From the NCBI GenBank assembly GCA_022825675.1, contig JAJDWK010000087.1, forward strand, positions 32,477 through 96,476: DNA of 64,000 nt, given 5' to 3'. The notes under the pieces were generated by a model. The model had not been told where the DNA came from, made no database searches, and worked only from the letters and a program-made list of their open reading frames with translations. This document shows, one piece after another, positions 1 through 9,260 of the stretch. Made by a program: the position numbers and the translations under genes. Numbering within the stretch: the stretch's first letter is position 1; every line of letters begins with the position of its first letter. Source of the DNA: Anaerolineae bacterium. GTDB taxonomy: Bacteria; Chloroflexota; Anaerolineae; Aggregatilineales; Phototrophicaceae.

Positions 1-11
1 TGCTGGCGCGC

Positions 12-806
12 TCAGCCATGTACAATCTGAAATGCCAGCGGGCTCGCCGGCGAGAAGCCATCGACGAAAATCTCCACGCTCCAGGCGCCAACAAGGAAGG
101 CGGCGTCGCTCTGATCAATGTAGAACCAGATGCAAGCGCCATGGATAGCATTCTCCGGCTGGAAACTGAAGCGGGCGACTTCCGCGCCTTGCCGCTTCCA
201 TACCGAGCTGATTGTAACGCCCGCCGCCACATTGTAAGCCTGCGCCACCACATAAATCTCGCTGGAAGCGGGCGTGAAAGCCGGGTTGATATCAATCGCG
301 CAATCGTCAGCGCCCACCGCTGATGCCAGCGCCAGCGCTTCCAGCCGCGGGAGCTGGCTTGGCGCGGGCGGCGCCTGGGTACTGCTCGCGGCGACAGGCA
401 GCGCTGTCGGCGGGTCAATCGCGGTTGGGACCGCTGTGCCAGCGTGCGCGGGCGCTGCCGTTGCCGCCGGGCTTGGCGTATCAACAATAGCAAGCTGGCT
501 GATTTCCTGCTCGATGAAAGCGCTGTCGGTGCCCATGTTGTTAAGGCTGAAGCGCAGGAAGCCGCCAGCTTCTTCGACTAAAGAGACGCGGGTCGCCGCG
601 TATTCCAGCGTCGTTTGCATGCGGGCGCGCACAACGGTGGCGCTGGCGCGCAGCGCTTCAATCTCGGCGGCTGCCTGCGCATAGACCGCTGTCGCCGTTT
701 GCTGCGGCTCTGTCGAGCGGCAGGCAGCCAACATCAGCGCAGTGGCTGCCAAGCCCAATAACAGGCCGCGCCGGCGCAAAATGCGTAATAGGAGCGCGTT
801 TAACAT
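12..806 (-). CDS. Secreted lipoprotein of unknown function
   Basis: 264 aa. An arginine-rich start and a hydrophobic segment lead to a lipobox (LMLAAC, Cys about residue 29), so the protein is probably lipid-anchored on the outer face of the membrane. A helical stretch follows (about 40-75), then an Ala/Thr/Pro-rich linker (about 108-150) and a C-terminal domain holding two cysteines that could pair. I recognise no family. The gene lies downstream of ssrA on the same strand, but a strong terminator separates them. The signal peptide and lipobox are clear; the function is unknown. Confidence 0.75.
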   Translation of the reverse strand: MLNALLLRILRRRGLLLGLAATALMLAACRSTEPQQTATAVYAQAAAEIEALRASATVVRARMQTTLEYAATRVSLVEEAGGFLRFSLNNMGTDSAFIEQEISQLAIVDTPSPAATAAPAHAGTAVPTAIDPPTALPVAASSTQAPPAPSQLPRLEALALASAVGADDCAIDINPAFTPASSEIYVVAQAYNVAAGVTISSVWKRQGAEVARFSFQPENAIHGACIWFYIDQSDAAFLVGAWSVEIFVDGFSPASPLAFQIVHG

Positions 807-829
807 CGGCAGAAGTATAGCGCAGAAAC

Positions 830-858
830 AAAAAACCGCCCCAAACGCTGGGGCGGGA
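830..858 (-). terminator. Intrinsic terminator after ssrA
   Basis: Read on the minus strand, an 8-bp perfect stem (836-843 with 849-856) encloses a 5-nt loop and is followed by at least five T residues. It starts ten bases beyond the 3' end of the mature tmRNA, so it should end the ssrA transcript before the lipoprotein gene. Confidence 0.9.
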
Positions 859-867
859 CATCAAAAG

Positions 868-1257
868 TGGAAGCGCCGGGGACCTGCCCCCCGGGTCCGC
901 TGGTTTCGAAATCTCGCACCTCTACAAGCTTAGCCCGCTCTTAAGTTTCGCCCAGCGCAGCCCTGGCAGGCGCGGTACGCGCTCGGCTAGCCGATGGATC
1001 TTGACGCCGCCGTATCGGCGTGGGGCGGCGAGCACCCTGGCTTTATATGACGCCCGATGCAGTTCGCGCAGGGAGGCGCTGCTGCAGGGACGGTAGAGGG
1101 CTATTTGCCTCTACACCCGTTCCTCAGGTTGTCTAAGCAACCAGCGGAAGGGATTGGAAATTGGGTCTTGCACCTATGTGCTTGCCAGTTTTGCGTGTTG
1201 TGGCACCACGGCTTGCAGTGCGGCTTCAGCCACCAACGTCGAATCTGGTTCGCTCCC
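868..1257 (-). ncRNA. ssrA: Transfer-messenger RNA (tmRNA, ssrA)
   Basis: About 390 nt on the minus strand. The 5' end GGGAGCG (1257-1251) pairs over 7 bp, with one G-U, to the 3' strand CGCTTCC (875-869), followed by discriminator A at 868. The D-loop-like ATTCGACG follows the acceptor strand, and CTAAGCTTGTAG lies before the 3' half, both as in known tmRNAs. A tag frame follows the usual UAG-x-x-GCA context (1171-1133). CCA is not encoded. The T-arm is odd: a perfect 6-bp stem around loop GGCAGGT instead of the TTCRANY loop. tmRNA with SmpB rescues ribosomes stalled on broken mRNAs. The identity is firm; the exact ends are inferred from pairing. Confidence 0.93.
1133..1171 (-). other. tmRNA proteolysis-tag reading frame
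   Basis: The resume codon GCA (1171-1169) sits five bases after a UAG triplet, as in Escherichia coli (UAGUC-GCA; here UAGGU-GCA). The frame reads ARPNFQSLPLVA and ends at TAG (1135-1133). The hydrophobic LVA ending is typical of tags recognised by Clp proteases. The other two frames either give an implausible short tag or stay open for too long. Confidence 0.8.
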
Positions 1258-1314
1258 ATGACGGCTGAAAGCTCCCGCCGACCCAATACGGCAAAAGCTT
1301 TCTCGCTTACCATA

Positions 1315-1343
1315 ACTATATCACAGCCGCGTCCTGATGTGAA
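1315..1343 (-). promoter_or_regulatory. Sigma-70 type promoter of ssrA
   Basis: On the minus strand, TTCACA (1343-1338) and TATAGT (1320-1315) are 17 bp apart. Transcription would start near 1308, about 50 nt before the mature 5' end, leaving a leader for RNase processing. Confidence 0.65.
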
Positions 1344-1384
1344 GCGCCAACTTCTCGTTCTACAGCGCAATTAAATCAAATTTT

Positions 1385-1572
1385 GGGAGTGTCTAATGTT
1401 GTGGATATTCGCGCCAGCCCCCATCCCCCGGCCCCTTCCCCCAAAATGAGGGAAGGGGAGATTTACTTTGTTTTGAAGTCCCTCCCTCTTTATGGGAAAA
1501 TGCGCCATAGAGATGGCGCATGGATTTAGGGTGGGGGAAAACGCTGGTGTATCCACGCATTTAGACACTCCC
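1385..1572. mobile_element. MITE-like element with terminal inverted repeats
   Basis: A 188-bp non-coding segment bounded by imperfect inverted repeats of about 23 bp. The left end (1385-1407) begins GGGAGTGTCTAA and the right end (1550-1572) is its near-complement. The inside holds a palindromic TGCGCCAT/ATGGCGCA hairpin (1501-1520). The ends resemble those of IS256-family elements (GGG-x-x-TGTCTAA). No transposase and no target-site duplication are visible. It occupies most of the gap between the ssrA promoter and the flavoprotein gene. Confidence 0.6.
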
Positions 1573-1652
1573 CGTTCAAGAGCCCGCCTGACATTCCGCC
1601 ACAGATATTGTATCATTGCGGCATCATGCCAGTATTAAGGAAGGAAGGCGCG

Positions 1653-2651
1653 GTGGCTGCGGATGTGGTGATTGTCGGTGCCGGCTTGTCAGGCCTCATG
1701 GCGGGGCGGACGCTAAGCGAGCGCGGATATTCGGTTCTGCTGGTCGATAGCGGGCGGGCAGTCGGCGGGCGGCTGTCGACGCGGCGCGTTGGCGAGCGGG
1801 GCTTGGCGGATTTGGGCGCGCAATTCTTCACAGTGCGCAGCGCCGCCTTCCATGACTATGTCAATCGCTGGCTGGAGGATGGCTTGGTCTATATCTGGGG
1901 GCGGGGCTGGTCGGATGGCAGCACCAAACGCAGCCCGCGCGACGGCTATCCGCGTTATGCCGCGCGCGGCGGCATGCAAGCGCTGGCGCAGCGGCTCGCC
2001 TCTGGCTTACCTATCCGCCTCGACCGGCGGGCGACTTCGCTGCAGCCCGGCGGGAGCGGCTGGCGCTTGCATGCCAGCGAAGGCGAGGCTTTCGCCTGCC
2101 GCGGGCTGATTCTGACGCCGCCCGTGCCGGAGTCGCTCAAACTTTTGACTGCCAGCGCCGTGCAGCTGCAGGAGCAGGATTTCGCCAGTTTGCGCCGCAT
2201 CCGCTTTGGACCTTGCCTCTGCGGCATCCACAGCATTGATGGCGCCGTTGACCTGCCAGAACCCGGCGCGCTGCAAAATTTCCTCAGCAATATCTATTGG
2301 GTGGGCGACAATCAAGCCAAAGGCATCTCGCAGTCCACTATCCTTACCAGCCACGCCAATGCCAAATTTAGCCGCCAGAATTGGGACGCTTCCGAAGCCG
2401 ATATCATCGCCGCTTTGGAATCGGCAGTGCGCCCCTACTTGCGGGAAGGCGCGCGCATCACCCAGACGCTGCTCAAAAAATGGCGTTATTCCGTACCTTT
2501 GACCACGCACCCGCAAGCCTGCATGCAGGCGCAAGCTCTGCCGCCGCTGATTTTTGCTGGCGATGCTTTTGGCGGGCGCGGGCGCGTGGAAGGCGCGTTC
2601 CTTTCGGGGCTTGCCGCGGGCGAAACCATGGCAAAAGCGCTGGCAGGCTGA
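1653..2651 (+). CDS. Renalase-like FAD-dependent amine oxidase
   Basis: 332 aa from GTG 1653, chosen because AAGGAAGG lies 4-5 bases upstream. ATG codons at 1608 and 1626 are in frame but lack a ribosome binding site. The N-terminus has the Rossmann FAD motif VVIVGAGLSGL, then GGRLSTRR and LADLGAQFF, the second block of the renalase/NAD(P)-FAD oxidoreductase group. Near the C-terminus, FAGDAFGGRGRVEGAFLSG is the closing FAD-contact motif. The family oxidises amines or abnormal nicotinamide forms; the substrate here is unknown. It stands alone between two repeat elements. Confidence 0.8.
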   Translation: MAADVVIVGAGLSGLMAGRTLSERGYSVLLVDSGRAVGGRLSTRRVGERGLADLGAQFFTVRSAAFHDYVNRWLEDGLVYIWGRGWSDGSTKRSPRDGYPRYAARGGMQALAQRLASGLPIRLDRRATSLQPGGSGWRLHASEGEAFACRGLILTPPVPESLKLLTASAVQLQEQDFASLRRIRFGPCLCGIHSIDGAVDLPEPGALQNFLSNIYWVGDNQAKGISQSTILTSHANAKFSRQNWDASEADIIAALESAVRPYLREGARITQTLLKKWRYSVPLTTHPQACMQAQALPPLIFAGDAFGGRGRVEGAFLSGLAAGETMAKALAG

Positions 2652-2656
2652 TAGGT

Positions 2657-2923
2657 AGGGCAACTGCATTAAAAAAGACATTCGCCACAACAAGCGGAAT
2701 CCAACGAAAAGTTAACCACCGAGGACACCGAGATACACCGAGAAAAGCATGAGAAGCCTCTTTAATGCTTTTCTCGGTGTTCTCATTTTTTCTCTGTGTT
2801 CTCGGTGGTATGGGCTGTGTACAAACTACCTCGATAAATGAAGTAGCATAGAGCCATTTCAAGAAAAAACTTTGTGCCCTTTGTGTCTTTGTGGTGAAAA
2901 AATATTTGATGCGATTGCCCTGG
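2657..2923. repeat. Dispersed intergenic repeat, copy A
   Basis: Non-coding stretch between the flavoprotein and acyl-CoA dehydrogenase genes. It contains runs of ACCGAG-type words facing each other (about 2716-2750 and 2772-2812) and a block like TTGTGTCTTTGTGGTG. It ends in TGATGCGATTGCCC (2907-2920), roughly mirrored by GGGCAACTGCATTAA at the left. The segment 2803-2823 recurs inverted at 63874-63896. Related copies lie at 46442, 61029 and 63874. Confidence 0.75.
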
Positions 2924-2991
2924 GCTGATAGGCGGCGCTGGACAGTAAGGCGATTCCCTGTTATTTTGAAGCCCTTAGATTTCCGGGGGCA

Positions 2992-4152
2992 ATGGCGATG
3001 ACAGGTCCACAATTTCAACTGTCCGAAGAACAAGCGATGCTGGTGCGCATGGCGCGTGATTTCGCGGCGGATAAAATCATCCCCGTCGCCGCCGAATACG
3101 ACGAACAGTCGAAATTCCCCGGCGACATCTTTGAACAAGCGCGCCAGCTTGGCATCGTCAACATGCTCATCCCAGAGGAATATGGCGGGGTCGGCGCCAG
3201 TTGTTTTGAAGAGGCGCTGGTATCGGAAGAGCTGGGATATGGCTGCACCGGCATCAGCACCAGCCTGGGCGTGAATTCGCTGGCGGCGCTGCCCATCTTG
3301 CTCGCCGGCAGCGAGGCGCAAAAAGCCTATTGGCTGGGCGAGCGCGTGGGCGATATGGGCAACATCTGCGCCTATGGCGTTACCGAAGCCAACGCCGGCT
3401 CCAATGTCGCTGGCATTGAGACGCGGGCGGACAAAAATGGCGCCGCTTATACGCTCAATGGCAGCAAAACTTTCATCACCAACGCCAGCCACGCCCATTT
3501 CTATACCATCTTCGCCAAGACCGACCCTGGCGCCGGGCACCGCGGCATGACCTGCTTCATCGTCGACCGTGACTCCCCCGGCTTGAGCGTGGGCAAAAAA
3601 TTTGACAAGCTGGGGCAGCGCGCCTCGGACACTGCCGAAATCGTCTTTGAAAATGTAGAAGTGCCGGCCGAAAATGTCGTCGGCAAGCCGGGGCAGGGAT
3701 TTTATATCGCGATGCAAGTCTTCGACCACAGCCGTCCGGGCGTTGCCGCCGCCGCTTGCGGCTTGCAGCGCCGCGCTCTCGACGAATGCGTACAATACGC
3801 CGCCGAGCGCGAAGCCTTCGGCAAAGCCATCTACCAGCACCAGGCGGTCGGGCACAAAATCGCCGAAATGGCGATTCACTACGAAGCCTCCCGCTTGCTG
3901 ACCTGGCAAGCGGCTTGGCAAGTGGATGCCGGCATCTTCAACCCGCGTACGCCCGCCTACGCCAAAGCCTTCGCCGCTGATATGGCGACCAAGACGGCGG
4001 TTGACGCGGTGCAAGTCTTCGGCGGCTACGGTTTTATGAAAGAGTACCCGGTGGAAAAATTGCTGCGCGATGTCAAAATCTTCCAGATTTATGAAGGCAC
4101 CAGCGAGATCCAGCGCAATATCATCGTGCGCGAGTTGTTCCAAAGCCGCTGA
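2992..4152 (+). CDS. Acyl-CoA dehydrogenase
   Basis: 386 aa, the usual family length. It oxidises acyl-CoA thioesters to trans-2-enoyl-CoA with FAD, passing electrons to ETF. The N-terminal helical domain starts at LSEEQAMLV. The middle beta domain has YGVTEANAGSN and TFITNASHA. The C-terminal domain ends in the catalytic-base region QIYEGTSEIQRNI, whose Glu is the general base of short-chain types. ATG 2992 follows a GGGGG stretch; ATG 2998 is an alternative. It stands alone, so chain-length preference cannot be judged; butyryl- or branched-chain activity is plausible. Confidence 0.92.
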   Translation: MAMTGPQFQLSEEQAMLVRMARDFAADKIIPVAAEYDEQSKFPGDIFEQARQLGIVNMLIPEEYGGVGASCFEEALVSEELGYGCTGISTSLGVNSLAALPILLAGSEAQKAYWLGERVGDMGNICAYGVTEANAGSNVAGIETRADKNGAAYTLNGSKTFITNASHAHFYTIFAKTDPGAGHRGMTCFIVDRDSPGLSVGKKFDKLGQRASDTAEIVFENVEVPAENVVGKPGQGFYIAMQVFDHSRPGVAAAACGLQRRALDECVQYAAEREAFGKAIYQHQAVGHKIAEMAIHYEASRLLTWQAAWQVDAGIFNPRTPAYAKAFAADMATKTAVDAVQVFGGYGFMKEYPVEKLLRDVKIFQIYEGTSEIQRNIIVRELFQSR

Positions 4153-4167
4153 GGGCAGCGCAAGAGC

Positions 4168-4186
4168 GGCAAATACTGGATTTGCC
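4168..4186. other. Hairpin after the acyl-CoA dehydrogenase gene
   Basis: GGCAAAT (4168-4174) and ATTTGCC (4180-4186) form a 7-bp stem with a 5-nt loop. No T-tract follows, so it is a weak candidate for transcript end protection rather than a clear terminator. Confidence 0.35.
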
Positions 4187-4205
4187 CGCAACTCAAAAAA
4201 GCGCC

Positions 4206-4234
4206 TTGACAAGCCTATCCGCCCCTGCTAGCAT
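4206..4234 (+). promoter_or_regulatory. Promoter of the str operon
   Basis: A perfect TTGACA (4206-4211) and TAGCAT (4229-4234) are separated by 17 bp. This predicts a start near 4241 and an untranslated leader of about 190 nt before rpsL, which includes a small CCTCTT/AAGAGG hairpin. Feedback sites for S7 or S12 could lie there, but none can be shown. Confidence 0.7.
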
Positions 4235-4433
4235 TCGCCATCGCGCTGACAGGAGCGCACTCAGAACAGCGAGTAACCTCTTCAAGAGGCGCTGCTGGCT
4301 GAATTGAGACGATATGGCGAAAGCGCGTCACCGAGTTGAGGCGGCTCGCCATCAAGCAAGGAAAATGGGCGTATGTTTGCGCCTGTTTGCATGTCAAAAT
4401 GGGGCATGCCCGAATAGAAAAACGGAGTTTACA

Positions 4434-4850
<417 letters not shown>

Positions 4851-4867
4851 GCGAGGGAGGATAGACC

Positions 4868-5335
4868 ATGCCAAGAAGAAACCGTCCGCCCAAGCGCATC
4901 CCGCTGCCCGATGTCAAATATGGCAATCTGCATGTGTCGATGTTCATCAACCGCATGATGCGCGGCGGCAAGAAAAGCACCGCGACCCGCATCATGTATA
5001 AGGCTTTGGATTCTATGGGCGAGCGCGCCAAAAAAGACCCGATCGAGGTCTTTGAAATCGCCATCCGCAATGTTACGCCATCGGTGGAGGTCAAGCCCAA
5101 GCGCGTCGGCGGCTCGACTTATCAGGTGCCGATTGATGTCAGCCACGAGCGCGGCATTACTTTGGCGATGCGCTGGCTGATACAATTCGCGCGCGCGCGC
5201 AGCGGCCGCAGCATGGCGGAGAAATTGACCAACGAGCTGCTGGACGCCTATAACAGCCAAGGCAGCGCCATCCGCCGCAAAGACGAAACCCACCGCATGG
5301 CAGAGGCGAACCGCGCCTTCTCGCATTTTCGCTAG
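4868..5335 (+). CDS. rpsG: 30S ribosomal protein S7
   Basis: 155 aa, normal length. Primary binder of the 16S 3' major domain and organiser of the 30S head. Recognised from the N-terminal basic tail RRNRPPKR, the MRGGKKSTA segment and VPIDVSHERG, with the conserved C-terminal MAEANRAFSHFR. A strong GGGAGGA lies ahead of the ATG. In other bacteria S7 represses the str operon through the rpsL-rpsG spacer; here that spacer is only 17 bp, too short for the E. coli type of regulatory structure. Confidence 0.97.
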   Translation: MPRRNRPPKRIPLPDVKYGNLHVSMFINRMMRGGKKSTATRIMYKALDSMGERAKKDPIEVFEIAIRNVTPSVEVKPKRVGGSTYQVPIDVSHERGITLAMRWLIQFARARSGRSMAEKLTNELLDAYNSQGSAIRRKDETHRMAEANRAFSHFR

Positions 5336-5376
5336 GACTTAATTAGGGAATCCCGCGCTCGGGAACAGGCTGGACA

Positions 5377-7473
5377 ATGCTACAGGATATTGGCTTCAAA
5401 CTCGATAAAGTGCGCAACATCGGCATCATCGCGCATATAGACGCCGGCAAGACCACCGTCACCGAGCGCGTGCTTTATTACACCGGCATGGTGCACAAAA
5501 TCGGCGAGACGCACGAAGGCTCCGCCACCACCGATTATATGGAGCAGGAGCGGGAGCGCGGCATCACCATCACTTCCGCCGCCGTCACCGCCAGCTGGGA
5601 CGAGCACCAGATTAACATCATTGATACGCCAGGCCATGTCGATTTTACTGCCGAGGTGCAGCGCAGCCTGCGCGTACTGGATGGCGGCATCACGGTCTTT
5701 GACAGCGTCGCCGGGGTCGAGCCGCAGTCGGAAACAGTCTGGCGGCAGGCGTCCGACTACAATGTGCCCCGCCTGTGTTTCATCAACAAGATGGACCGTA
5801 CCGGCGCGGATTTTGACCGCTGCGTCGACATGATAGAAGACCGCCTGCATGCCAATCCCGTGATAATCCAGGTGCCGTATGGCAGCGGCGAAAGCTTTGA
5901 AGGCATCATCGACCTGCTCAAAATGGAGCTGATTACCTACGGCAACGACGAAGGCACGGACATCAACTATCACGACATCCCGGTCAGCCACCTGGAAATG
6001 GCGGAGACCCGCCGCGAAGAGATGATCGAGAAGATTGTCGAGCAAGACGAATATCTCACGGTGAAATTCCTTGAAGAAGAGCCGATAAGCGATGAGGAGC
6101 TTATTGCCGCGCTGCGCATCGGCACGATTGAAGGCAAATTGCACCCGGTGATGTGTGGTGCCGCCTTGAAGAACAAAGGCGTGCAGGCGCTGCTGAATAT
6201 GGTGGTGGCGCTGTTGCCGTCGCCGCTGGATATCCCGCCAGTTAAGGGCTTGCGGCCAAAAGATGGCGCGGAACTCCTGCGCAGCCCGAAAGATGAAGAA
6301 CCGCTGGCGGCGCTTGTCTTTAAAATTGTCTCCGACCAATACGGGCGGCTGGCTTTCACGCGGGTCTATTCAGGTGTGCTGCAGGCGGGCACAACCGTTA
6401 TCAATACCGCCAGCGGCAAACGCGAGCGCATCGGGCGGATTGTGCGCATGTTTGCTGACAGGCGCGAGGATATAAAGGAAGTGCGCGCTGGCGATATCGC
6501 CGCCGTTATCGGCATGAAAGAGACTTCCACCGGCGATACTTTGAGCGCGCCCAACAGCCAGATTTTGCTGGAAAATATCAGCTTCCCGGCGCCAGTGGTG
6601 CAAGTCGCCATTGAACCCAATACCAAAGCTGATCAAGACCGGATGGGTTTTGGGCTGCGCCGCCTGGCGGAAGAAGACCCGACCTTCGCGATAGAGGTCG
6701 ATGACCAGTTGGGGCAAACCAAAATCAAAGGCATGGGCGAGCTGCACTTGGAAGTGCTTGTCGACCGCCTGATGCGGGAATATGGTGTGGAAGCGCGTGT
6801 GGGGCGCCCCCGCGTCGCCTACCGCGAGACCATCACCCGCATGGTGGAAATCGATACTACCTTCAAGCGCCAGACCGGTGGCGCGGGGCAATATGCCCGC
6901 TGCAAGATCCGCTTTGAGCCGATGACGGCGGAAGAGCGGGCAGAAGCCGAGGGCGAGCTGCTCTTTGTTGACGCCATCCGCGGCGGCGCGGTTCCCAAGG
7001 AATATGTGCCCGCTATCAGGAAAGGCGTTACCCAGGCGATGCAAGGCGGCGTCATCGCGGGCTACCCCGTGGTTGGCATCAAAGCCAGTTTGATTGATGG
7101 CGCGTTTCATGAGGTGGATTCCAGCGAAATCGCCTTTACCACGGCGGGCTCGCTCTGTTTCAAAGAGGGTGTGCGCAAAGGCGGCGCTGTCATCCTGGAG
7201 CCGTCGATGAAGGTGGAAGTGGTAACGCCCGATGCCTACACCGGCGCGGTCACTGGCGATATTTCCGCCCGCCGCGGCACTATCCGCGATATGGGACCGC
7301 ACAGCGAAGCCGTCTCGTCAATTAACGCTTCGGTGCCGCTGGGCGAGATGTTTGGTTATGCCAACGACCTGCGCAACCGCACGCAGGGCAGGGGCAGCTT
7401 CAGCATGGAGTTTGATACCTATACAATCGCGCCGCAATCCATCGCCGAAGAGGTGATAGCCGGCTCGCGTTAA
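5377..7473 (+). CDS. fusA: Translation elongation factor G
   Basis: 698 aa, full length. GTPase that drives ribosomal translocation and, with RRF, recycling. The G1 motif is [10 protein letters not shown]3 is DTPGHVDFT, and G4 is NKMDRTGAD. The C-terminal domains IV and V follow ([14 protein letters not shown], then [12 protein letters not shown]). The typical GTPase switch segment [11 protein letters not shown] is present. It lies 41 bp after rpsG and 93 bp before tuf, the classical str order. Only one fusA is visible in the window. Confidence 0.98.
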   Translation: MLQDIGFKLDKVRNIGIIAHIDAGKTTVTERVLYYTGMVHKIGETHEGSATTDYMEQERERGITITSAAVTASWDEHQINIIDTPGHVDFTAEVQRSLRVLDGGITVFDSVAGVEPQSETVWRQASDYNVPRLCFINKMDRTGADFDRCVDMIEDRLHANPVIIQVPYGSGESFEGIIDLLKMELITYGNDEGTDINYHDIPVSHLEMAETRREEMIEKIVEQDEYLTVKFLEEEPISDEELIAALRIGTIEGKLHPVMCGAALKNKGVQALLNMVVALLPSPLDIPPVKGLRPKDGAELLRSPKDEEPLAALVFKIVSDQYGRLAFTRVYSGVLQAGTTVINTASGKRERIGRIVRMFADRREDIKEVRAGDIAAVIGMKETSTGDTLSAPNSQILLENISFPAPVVQVAIEPNTKADQDRMGFGLRRLAEEDPTFAIEVDDQLGQTKIKGMGELHLEVLVDRLMREYGVEARVGRPRVAYRETITRMVEIDTTFKRQTGGAGQYARCKIRFEPMTAEERAEAEGELLFVDAIRGGAVPKEYVPAIRKGVTQAMQGGVIAGYPVVGIKASLIDGAFHEVDSSEIAFTTAGSLCFKEGVRKGGAVILEPSMKVEVVTPDAYTGAVTGDISARRGTIRDMGPHSEAVSSINASVPLGEMFGYANDLRNRTQGRGSFSMEFDTYTIAPQSIAEEVIAGSR

Positions 7474-7566
7474 TCGCGTAATGGAAGAGGGCTGGGACCT
7501 CCGGCCCGTGAGTTTGGTTGGCAAGTTCAATTTCTGTATTCAGGAGTGCACAAGAGGGACTGGCAG

Positions 7567-8766
7567 ATGTCAAAAGGCAAATTCGAACGCAGCAAACCGC
7601 ATGTCAATATCGGAACGATTGGTCATGTCGACCACGGCAAGACAACCTTAACCGCCGCCATCACAAAAGTGCTGGCGCTGCGGGGGCAGGCGCAAGAGCA
7701 AGAATATGGCGATATCGATAACGCGCCGGAAGAGCGCGCGCGCGGCATCACCATCAACATCAGGCATGTCGAATATGAAACCGACAACCGCCACTACGCC
7801 CATGTCGATTGCCCGGGCCACCGCGACTATATCAAAAACATGATTACCGGCGCGGCGCAGATGGACGGCGCGATTCTGGTCGTCAGCGCGCCCGACGGAC
7901 CTATGCCGCAAACGCGCGAGCATGTCTTGCTTGCGAAGCAGGTCGAGGTGCCGGCGATGGTCGTCTACCTCAACAAGACCGACCAGATGGACGATGAAGA
8001 GTTGATTGAACTGGTTGAGATGGAGCTCGCCGAATTGCTGGAGGGCTACGAATTCGACCCCGATACGCCGATCATCAAAGGCTCGGCGCTGGCGGCGCAG
8101 GAGAGCGAAAGCAGCGACCCCGGCGCGCCGGAGTACGCCTCAATCATCGAATTGATGGACGCCGTTGACGAGTGGATCCCCACCCCGATGCGCGATGTCG
8201 ACAAACCGTTCATGATGGCGATTGAAGATGTCTTCTCTATCAAGGGGCGCGGCACAGTGGTAACCGGCAGCGTCGCCCGCGGCACATTGCTCAAAGGCAG
8301 CGAGGTTGATATCGTTGGCTTGCGCGATGAAATCGAGAAGACGGTCGTCACCGGCATTGAAATGTTCAACAAGGAACTGGACCAGGCGCAGGCTGGCGAC
8401 AACGCCGGCATCCTGCTGCGTGGCGTGGGGCGCGATGAAGTCCAGCGCGGCATGGTTATCGCCGCTGTCGGTTCAATCACCCCGCACAAGAAATTCATGT
8501 GCGAGGTCTATGTCCTGCGGCGCGACGAAGGCGGACGGCATAAAGCCTTCTTCACCGGCTACCGCCCGCAATTCTACATCCGCACGATGGATGTTACTGG
8601 CACCGTCAACTTGCCTGAGGGCGTGGAGATGGTCATGCCTGGCGATAATGTCAACCTCAATGTCGAGTTGATTACGCCAGTCGCCCTGGAACGCGGTTCG
8701 TCCTTTGCGATTCGCGAAGGCGGCTTGACCGTTGGCGCGGGCCGCATCACCGAGATTCTTGAGTAG
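7567..8766 (+). CDS. tuf: Translation elongation factor Tu
   Basis: 399 aa from ATG 7567, which has GAGGG eight bases upstream; an in-frame GTG at 7546 would add a short tail not seen in the family. It delivers aminoacyl-tRNA to the ribosome. G1 is [10 protein letters not shown]3 is DCPGHRDYI with the catalytic His, and G4 is NKTD (commonly NKCD). Domains 2 and 3 are complete, ending [10 protein letters not shown]. Last gene of the str operon; an intrinsic terminator follows at 8788. Confidence 0.97.
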   Translation: MSKGKFERSKPHVNIGTIGHVDHGKTTLTAAITKVLALRGQAQEQEYGDIDNAPEERARGITINIRHVEYETDNRHYAHVDCPGHRDYIKNMITGAAQMDGAILVVSAPDGPMPQTREHVLLAKQVEVPAMVVYLNKTDQMDDEELIELVEMELAELLEGYEFDPDTPIIKGSALAAQESESSDPGAPEYASIIELMDAVDEWIPTPMRDVDKPFMMAIEDVFSIKGRGTVVTGSVARGTLLKGSEVDIVGLRDEIEKTVVTGIEMFNKELDQAQAGDNAGILLRGVGRDEVQRGMVIAAVGSITPHKKFMCEVYVLRRDEGGRHKAFFTGYRPQFYIRTMDVTGTVNLPEGVEMVMPGDNVNLNVELITPVALERGSSFAIREGGLTVGAGRITEILE

Positions 8767-8787
8767 CTCCCACAGGGGCGCAGAGCC

Positions 8788-8816
8788 AGAGCCGGGTCAA
8801 ATGCCCGGCTCTTCTT
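8788..8816 (+). terminator. Intrinsic terminator between tuf and rpsJ
   Basis: A perfect 9-bp stem, AGAGCCGGG (8788-8796) with CCCGGCTCT (8804-8812), a 7-nt loop, and TTCTT. The T-tract is short, so partial read-through into the S10 operon is likely. No clear promoter lies between it and rpsJ. Confidence 0.7.
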
Positions 8817-8857
8817 AACCCAGCCGCTGCGCCGCTTAGGCGGATAAAGGAACCTGC

Positions 8858-9166
8858 ATGGCAAAGAACAAGATTCGTATCCGACTCAAGGCTTATGATC
8901 ATCGTGTGCTGGATCAATCGGCGCAGCGCATCGTCGATACGGCGGAGCGCACGGGCTCGCGCGTGGTTGGTCCCGTGCCCTTGCCCACGCGCATTGAGCG
9001 CTTCACCGTGCGCCGCTCCCCCTTCATCGATAAAGATTCGCAAGAGCATTTTGAAGTGCGCACACACAAGCGCTTGATTGATGTTATGGAGCCGGACAGC
9101 AAGACGATTGATACATTGATGCGGCTCAATTTGCCGGCTGGCGTCGATATCGAAATTAAGATTTAA
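8858..9166 (+). CDS. rpsJ: 30S ribosomal protein S10 (NusE)
   Basis: 102 aa. Part of the 30S head and also the NusE antitermination factor. Recognised by [17 protein letters not shown], the [15 protein letters not shown] loop and the closing [20 protein letters not shown] lies six bases before the start. First gene of the S10 operon; rplC follows after 94 bp. Confidence 0.97.
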   Translation: MAKNKIRIRLKAYDHRVLDQSAQRIVDTAERTGSRVVGPVPLPTRIERFTVRRSPFIDKDSQEHFEVRTHKRLIDVMEPDSKTIDTLMRLNLPAGVDIEIKI

Positions 9167-9260
9167 AGGCGCGCACGCGCGCATCACGCGGTGGTCAAAG
9201 GCGGCGGCTGAGCGCTAGCGCGCGGCGGCAATCGCCCAAAAGCCCCAGTGGAGGCTAGCA

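Noticed and set aside
1133..1200. Alternative tag frames in ssrA (GCC AAC ACG... and GCA AAA CTG...)
   Set aside because: The first stays open for too many codons. The second ends after six residues (AKLAST), and neither has the UAG-x-x-GCA context seen in known tmRNAs.
1101..1370. An 89-codon minus-strand frame covering ssrA
   Set aside because: It reads through the tmRNA and its promoter, and the RNA features explain the sequence fully.
2700..2935. CRISPR-like short tandem units in the ACCGAG repeats
   Set aside because: The words are 6-10 bases, imperfect and irregularly spaced, with no constant repeat-spacer pattern and no cas genes.
4168..4186. A terminator after the acyl-CoA dehydrogenase
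   Set aside because: The stem lacks a T-tract on the plus strand, so it is listed only as a hairpin.
2473..4212. A 579-codon open frame on the minus strand across the acyl-CoA dehydrogenase
   Set aside because: It is the antisense of a well-conserved gene in a GC-rich genome, where such shadows are expected. It has no recognisable motifs.
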